A DNA stretch of 9,313 nt from Draconibacterium sp. (GTDB lineage Bacteria; Bacteroidota; Bacteroidia; Bacteroidales; Prolixibacteraceae), in the NCBI GenBank assembly GCA_027011835.1, contig JALUZN010000216.1, forward strand, positions 1-9,313. Reading direction: 5' to 3'. The notes beneath the pieces are model-generated. The model worked only from the letters and a program-made list of their open reading frames with translations, had not been told where the DNA came from and did no database searches. Positions 7,671-9,313 of this stretch are shown in pieces. A program made the translations under genes and the position numbers. Every line of letters begins with the position of its first letter. Positions within the stretch are counted from its first letter, which is position 1.

Positions 7671-8423
7671 CTAATATTTCAACATTATCCCTGTGGCCAT
7701 TCTTCCGGTATCAATTCCGTTGCGGCGTGCCGAAAAATATTTTTCGCTTTTTTCGAATGAACATTCACCTGTTATTTCTATGTTTTCAGGGTTTACACCC
7801 GACTCAATAAGAATTTGCCGGTTGGCTTCCCAAAGGTTAAAATGATATTTCCCCAACCTGTTCAGGTGCACTGTTTTTTCGGCATTGGGAACTGTTTTTC
7901 GAACGGCATTTATCACTTCATCGCCCACCTCATAAATTTCGGGCCCAATTGAAGCTCCAATTGTTGCTACAATATTTTCAGCCTCCGTTTGGTAGTTTGT
8001 TTCCATTTTCCTGATGGTTTCCGCAACAATTTTTTTTACAGTGCCACGCCAGCCGGCATGTACAGCGGCAACCACTTTTTTCACCGGGTCGAAAAGAAGA
8101 ACAGGAACGCAATCGGCAGTTTGAATGCAGATACAAATTCCCGGTACGTTGGTAATTAGTGCATCGGTATTATCGATTTCCGATACAGGAATATTTCGAA
8201 TTTCAACCACATTATTTGTGTGAGTTTGACGTGGAAACAGAAGTTGTTCTGCATTGAGACCCAATTCTTTAGCCAATTGTTTTCTGCTGTTTATAAACTG
8301 TTCGGGCGAATCGCCGGTATAATGGGGTGTACGTTCGGGTATCGATTGTTTTGTTGTTGTAAAAGCAAGCAGATTTGTAAACCTGTTAAGCAACCGATAG
8401 GTTGTAAAATTTTTGTTATCCAT
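7671..8423 (-). CDS. pgeF: Peptidoglycan editing factor PgeF / YfiH-type laccase-domain protein
   Basis: This is a member of the DUF152/YfiH/LACC1 family. E. coli YfiH helps keep cytosolic UDP-MurNAc from receiving L-Ser in place of L-Ala, and several family members act on purine nucleosides (phosphorolysis and deamination). The product has 250 residues, normal for the family. The zinc/catalytic triad is visible: H68 in FPRQTHTNNV (63-72), C105 in QTADCVPVLLFDP (101-113) and H122 in VHAGWRG (121-127). Further family motifs are GASIGPEIYEVGDEV (156-170) and the C-terminal YFSARRNGIDTGRMAT. The usual Cys-rich GPCCYEVG is replaced by GPEIYEVG. The start ATG lies within the end of the upstream crp-type gene (8-bp overlap), so the two are coupled. 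Older annotations call this family polyphenol oxidase or laccase. Which activity matters in this organism cannot be told from sequence. Confidence 0.95.
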   Translation of the reverse strand: MDNKNFTTYRLLNRFTNLLAFTTTKQSIPERTPHYTGDSPEQFINSRKQLAKELGLNAEQLLFPRQTHTNNVVEIRNIPVSEIDNTDALITNVPGICICIQTADCVPVLLFDPVKKVVAAVHAGWRGTVKKIVAETIRKMETNYQTEAENIVATIGASIGPEIYEVGDEVINAVRKTVPNAEKTVHLNRLGKYHFNLWEANRQILIESGVNPENIEITGECSFEKSEKYFSARRNGIDTGRMATGIMLKY

Positions 8424-9090
8424 TCTGAATGATGTTGTTTAAAGCTGTTTTATCGAGAATTGTAATCTGTTTTTTTTGAATACGAATTAAGCCCTCTCTT
8501 TGCATTTCACCAAAAACACGTGCCAGCGACGGGCGAGCAACTCCAAACAGGTCGGCCAGTTGTTGTTGAGTACTTTTTAATTCTATTGTATCTTTTTGTT
8601 TCTCGGTCTGTTGCAAAAGAAAGTGCGCCATTTTTTCTTTTATTGTTTTAAAGCTTAAAAAATGAATTTTTTGCGACAAAAACTGCGTTCGGGTAGAGAT
8701 ACTGTTCAGGTAGTTTTCAAGAATTTGCCTGTTTAACTGCAACATTTTTAAAAATTCGGTAACCGGAACAACAAGTATTAAAACAGCGGTGTTGGCGGTA
8801 ACTGTAACCGGATAGTAATTGTCTTTGCCAAAAATAAAAGCCGATGCCAGAGGTTGCGGTGTTTCAATGTCGTCAATTTTTACCGTTTTCCCCGAATAGT
8901 CAATCATTTCGGCACGTACACTACCGTTTAAAATTATTCGTAATGTTTTTACCGGTTCGCCTTCGATGGCAATTACGTCGTTTTTTTCAAATTTTTTAAT
9001 CTGAAAATGAATCTGTTGAAACAACTGCTTGCTATCTTCTTCTGTAACCCCCTTAAACACCGGACATTCAGACAACAATTTGTAATTCAT
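8416..9090 (-). CDS. Crp/Fnr family transcriptional regulator
   Basis: The protein has 224 residues with the normal two-domain layout. The N-terminal cyclic-nucleotide-binding-like beta-roll spans about 12-110 and includes AIEGEPVKTLRIILNGSVRA (41-60). A dimer helix follows at about 111-140. A C-terminal winged helix-turn-helix (about 150-215) has STQQQLADLFGVARPSLARV as its DNA-binding core (173-192). The segment where CRP has its cAMP phosphate-binding cassette reads LASAFIFGKDNYYPVTVTAN (81-100) and lacks the Gly-Glu and Arg-Ser pairs that bind cAMP. Cys 9 is the only cysteine, so an FNR-type iron-sulfur cluster is excluded. The ligand is therefore unknown. The gene leads a unit with pgeF, overlapping it by 8 bp. 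The start ATG at 9088-9090 gives the usual N-terminus with LxxCPxFKG. Its 223-bp upstream region is the longest gap in the window. Confidence 0.93.
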   Translation of the reverse strand: MNYKLLSECPVFKGVTEEDSKQLFQQIHFQIKKFEKNDVIAIEGEPVKTLRIILNGSVRAEMIDYSGKTVKIDDIETPQPLASAFIFGKDNYYPVTVTANTAVLILVVPVTEFLKMLQLNRQILENYLNSISTRTQFLSQKIHFLSFKTIKEKMAHFLLQQTEKQKDTIELKSTQQQLADLFGVARPSLARVFGEMQREGLIRIQKKQITILDKTALNNIIQNG

Positions 9091-9163
9091 TACTTTTTAT
9101 TTTTGTTAAATAAAATACATTTTAAACAACGCAACACACCTGGTTTTGTTGTTGCTAAAACAC

Positions 9164-9175
9164 AATTGTACAATT
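9164..9175. promoter_or_regulatory. Perfect 12-bp palindrome upstream of the Crp/Fnr gene
   Basis: AATTGTACAATT is a perfect inverted repeat without spacer, centred about 80 bp before the Crp/Fnr start codon. Such a site fits a homodimeric DNA-binding protein, and Crp/Fnr regulators often control themselves. It differs from the classical CRP and FNR half-sites (TGTGA, TTGAT), and AT-rich DNA gives short palindromes by chance. The role as operator is inference. Confidence 0.3.
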
Positions 9176-9261
9176 TCAAGAAAAAACCGGATACTTTAAT
9201 TGCAAATAAGAGTTATAAATATTAAATAATAAAGAATTTAATCTTCGTTAACAGAGGTTAT

Positions 9262-9292
9262 TTGCAGGCATATTTTCGAAGTTGTAAATTCG
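9262..9292 (+). promoter_or_regulatory. Possible divergent promoter pointing out of the window
   Basis: On the plus strand a TTG (9262-9264) is followed after 20 nt by TAAATTCG (9285-9292), one mismatch from TAnnTTTG, with the flank CGCAGG. Spacing fits the Bacteroidota promoter. Transcription would start near 9297-9300 and run rightwards, so a plus-strand gene would be expected just beyond the window. No start codon is visible in the remaining bases. Support is only by consensus. Confidence 0.3.
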
Positions 9293-9313
9293 CAGGAAAC
9301 GAAACAGATATTC

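Noticed and set aside
9131..9155. GCAACA ... TGTTGC inverted repeat in the leader of the Crp/Fnr gene
   Set aside because: Six pairs with a 13-nt loop in a CAAC-rich stretch can arise by chance. The neighbouring AACAAC/GTTGTT pairing competes with it, so no specific structure is supported.
9007..9225. Plus-strand frame of 72 codons across the start of the Crp/Fnr gene
   Set aside because: It overlaps the conserved N-terminus on the other strand, has low-complexity Lys/Phe/Asn content and no family motif.
1..9313. Search for CRISPR repeats, tRNA or rRNA genes, insertion sequences, phage or defence genes
   Set aside because: No repeat arrays, transposase or integrase motifs, or RNA gene signatures were seen by eye. 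Coding regions fill nearly the whole window with uniform codon use and no sign of transfer.

Overview
The window is an ordinary chromosomal stretch of an AT-rich member of the Bacteroidota. The evidence is threefold. Several proteins belong to families common in or typical of this phylum (DUF2723, a DUF6427-like membrane protein, the form of EF-P and GAR synthetase). Translation starts lack Shine-Dalgarno sequences and sit behind A/T-rich leaders. The gaps carry Bacteroidota-type promoters of the form TTG-N17-23-TAnnTTTG. Gene content would fit Marinilabiliales or a similar order, but I cannot fix the family from sequence alone.

All eight genes lie on the minus strand, so transcription runs from right to left. 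From the right: a Crp/Fnr-type regulator overlaps pgeF by 8 bp. After a 94-bp gap come DUF2723 (a GT-C-like large membrane protein), purD and a DUF6427-like membrane protein, separated by only 2 and 3 bp. After a 37-bp gap come tsaB and a secreted DUF3108 protein, overlapping by 4 bp (ATGA). After an 87-bp gap comes efp, which has its own promoter. This gives four probable transcription units: crp-pgeF, DUF2723-purD-DUF6427, tsaB-DUF3108 and efp. Read-through between neighbours is likely, because I see no convincing terminator.

The genes are mostly housekeeping: purine synthesis (PurD), tRNA t6A modification (TsaB), rescue of proline-stalled ribosomes (EF-P) and a multicopper-oxidase-like cytosolic enzyme (PgeF). 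They are mixed with envelope proteins of poorly known function (DUF2723, DUF6427, DUF3108). The most interesting part is the envelope set. DUF2723 is related to the TMEM260-type O-mannosyltransferases. It is tightly coupled to another polytopic membrane protein, and the nearby secreted DUF3108 protein carries three sites matching the Bacteroidota O-glycosylation motif D-(S/T)-(A/I/L/V/M/T). Nothing here looks like a mobile element, CRISPR array, RNA gene or defence system.

The right-hand 223 bp form a regulatory region upstream of the Crp/Fnr gene. It holds a perfect 12-bp palindrome and a possible divergent promoter pointing out of the window. The left-hand 109 bp, downstream of efp, hold nothing I can assign.
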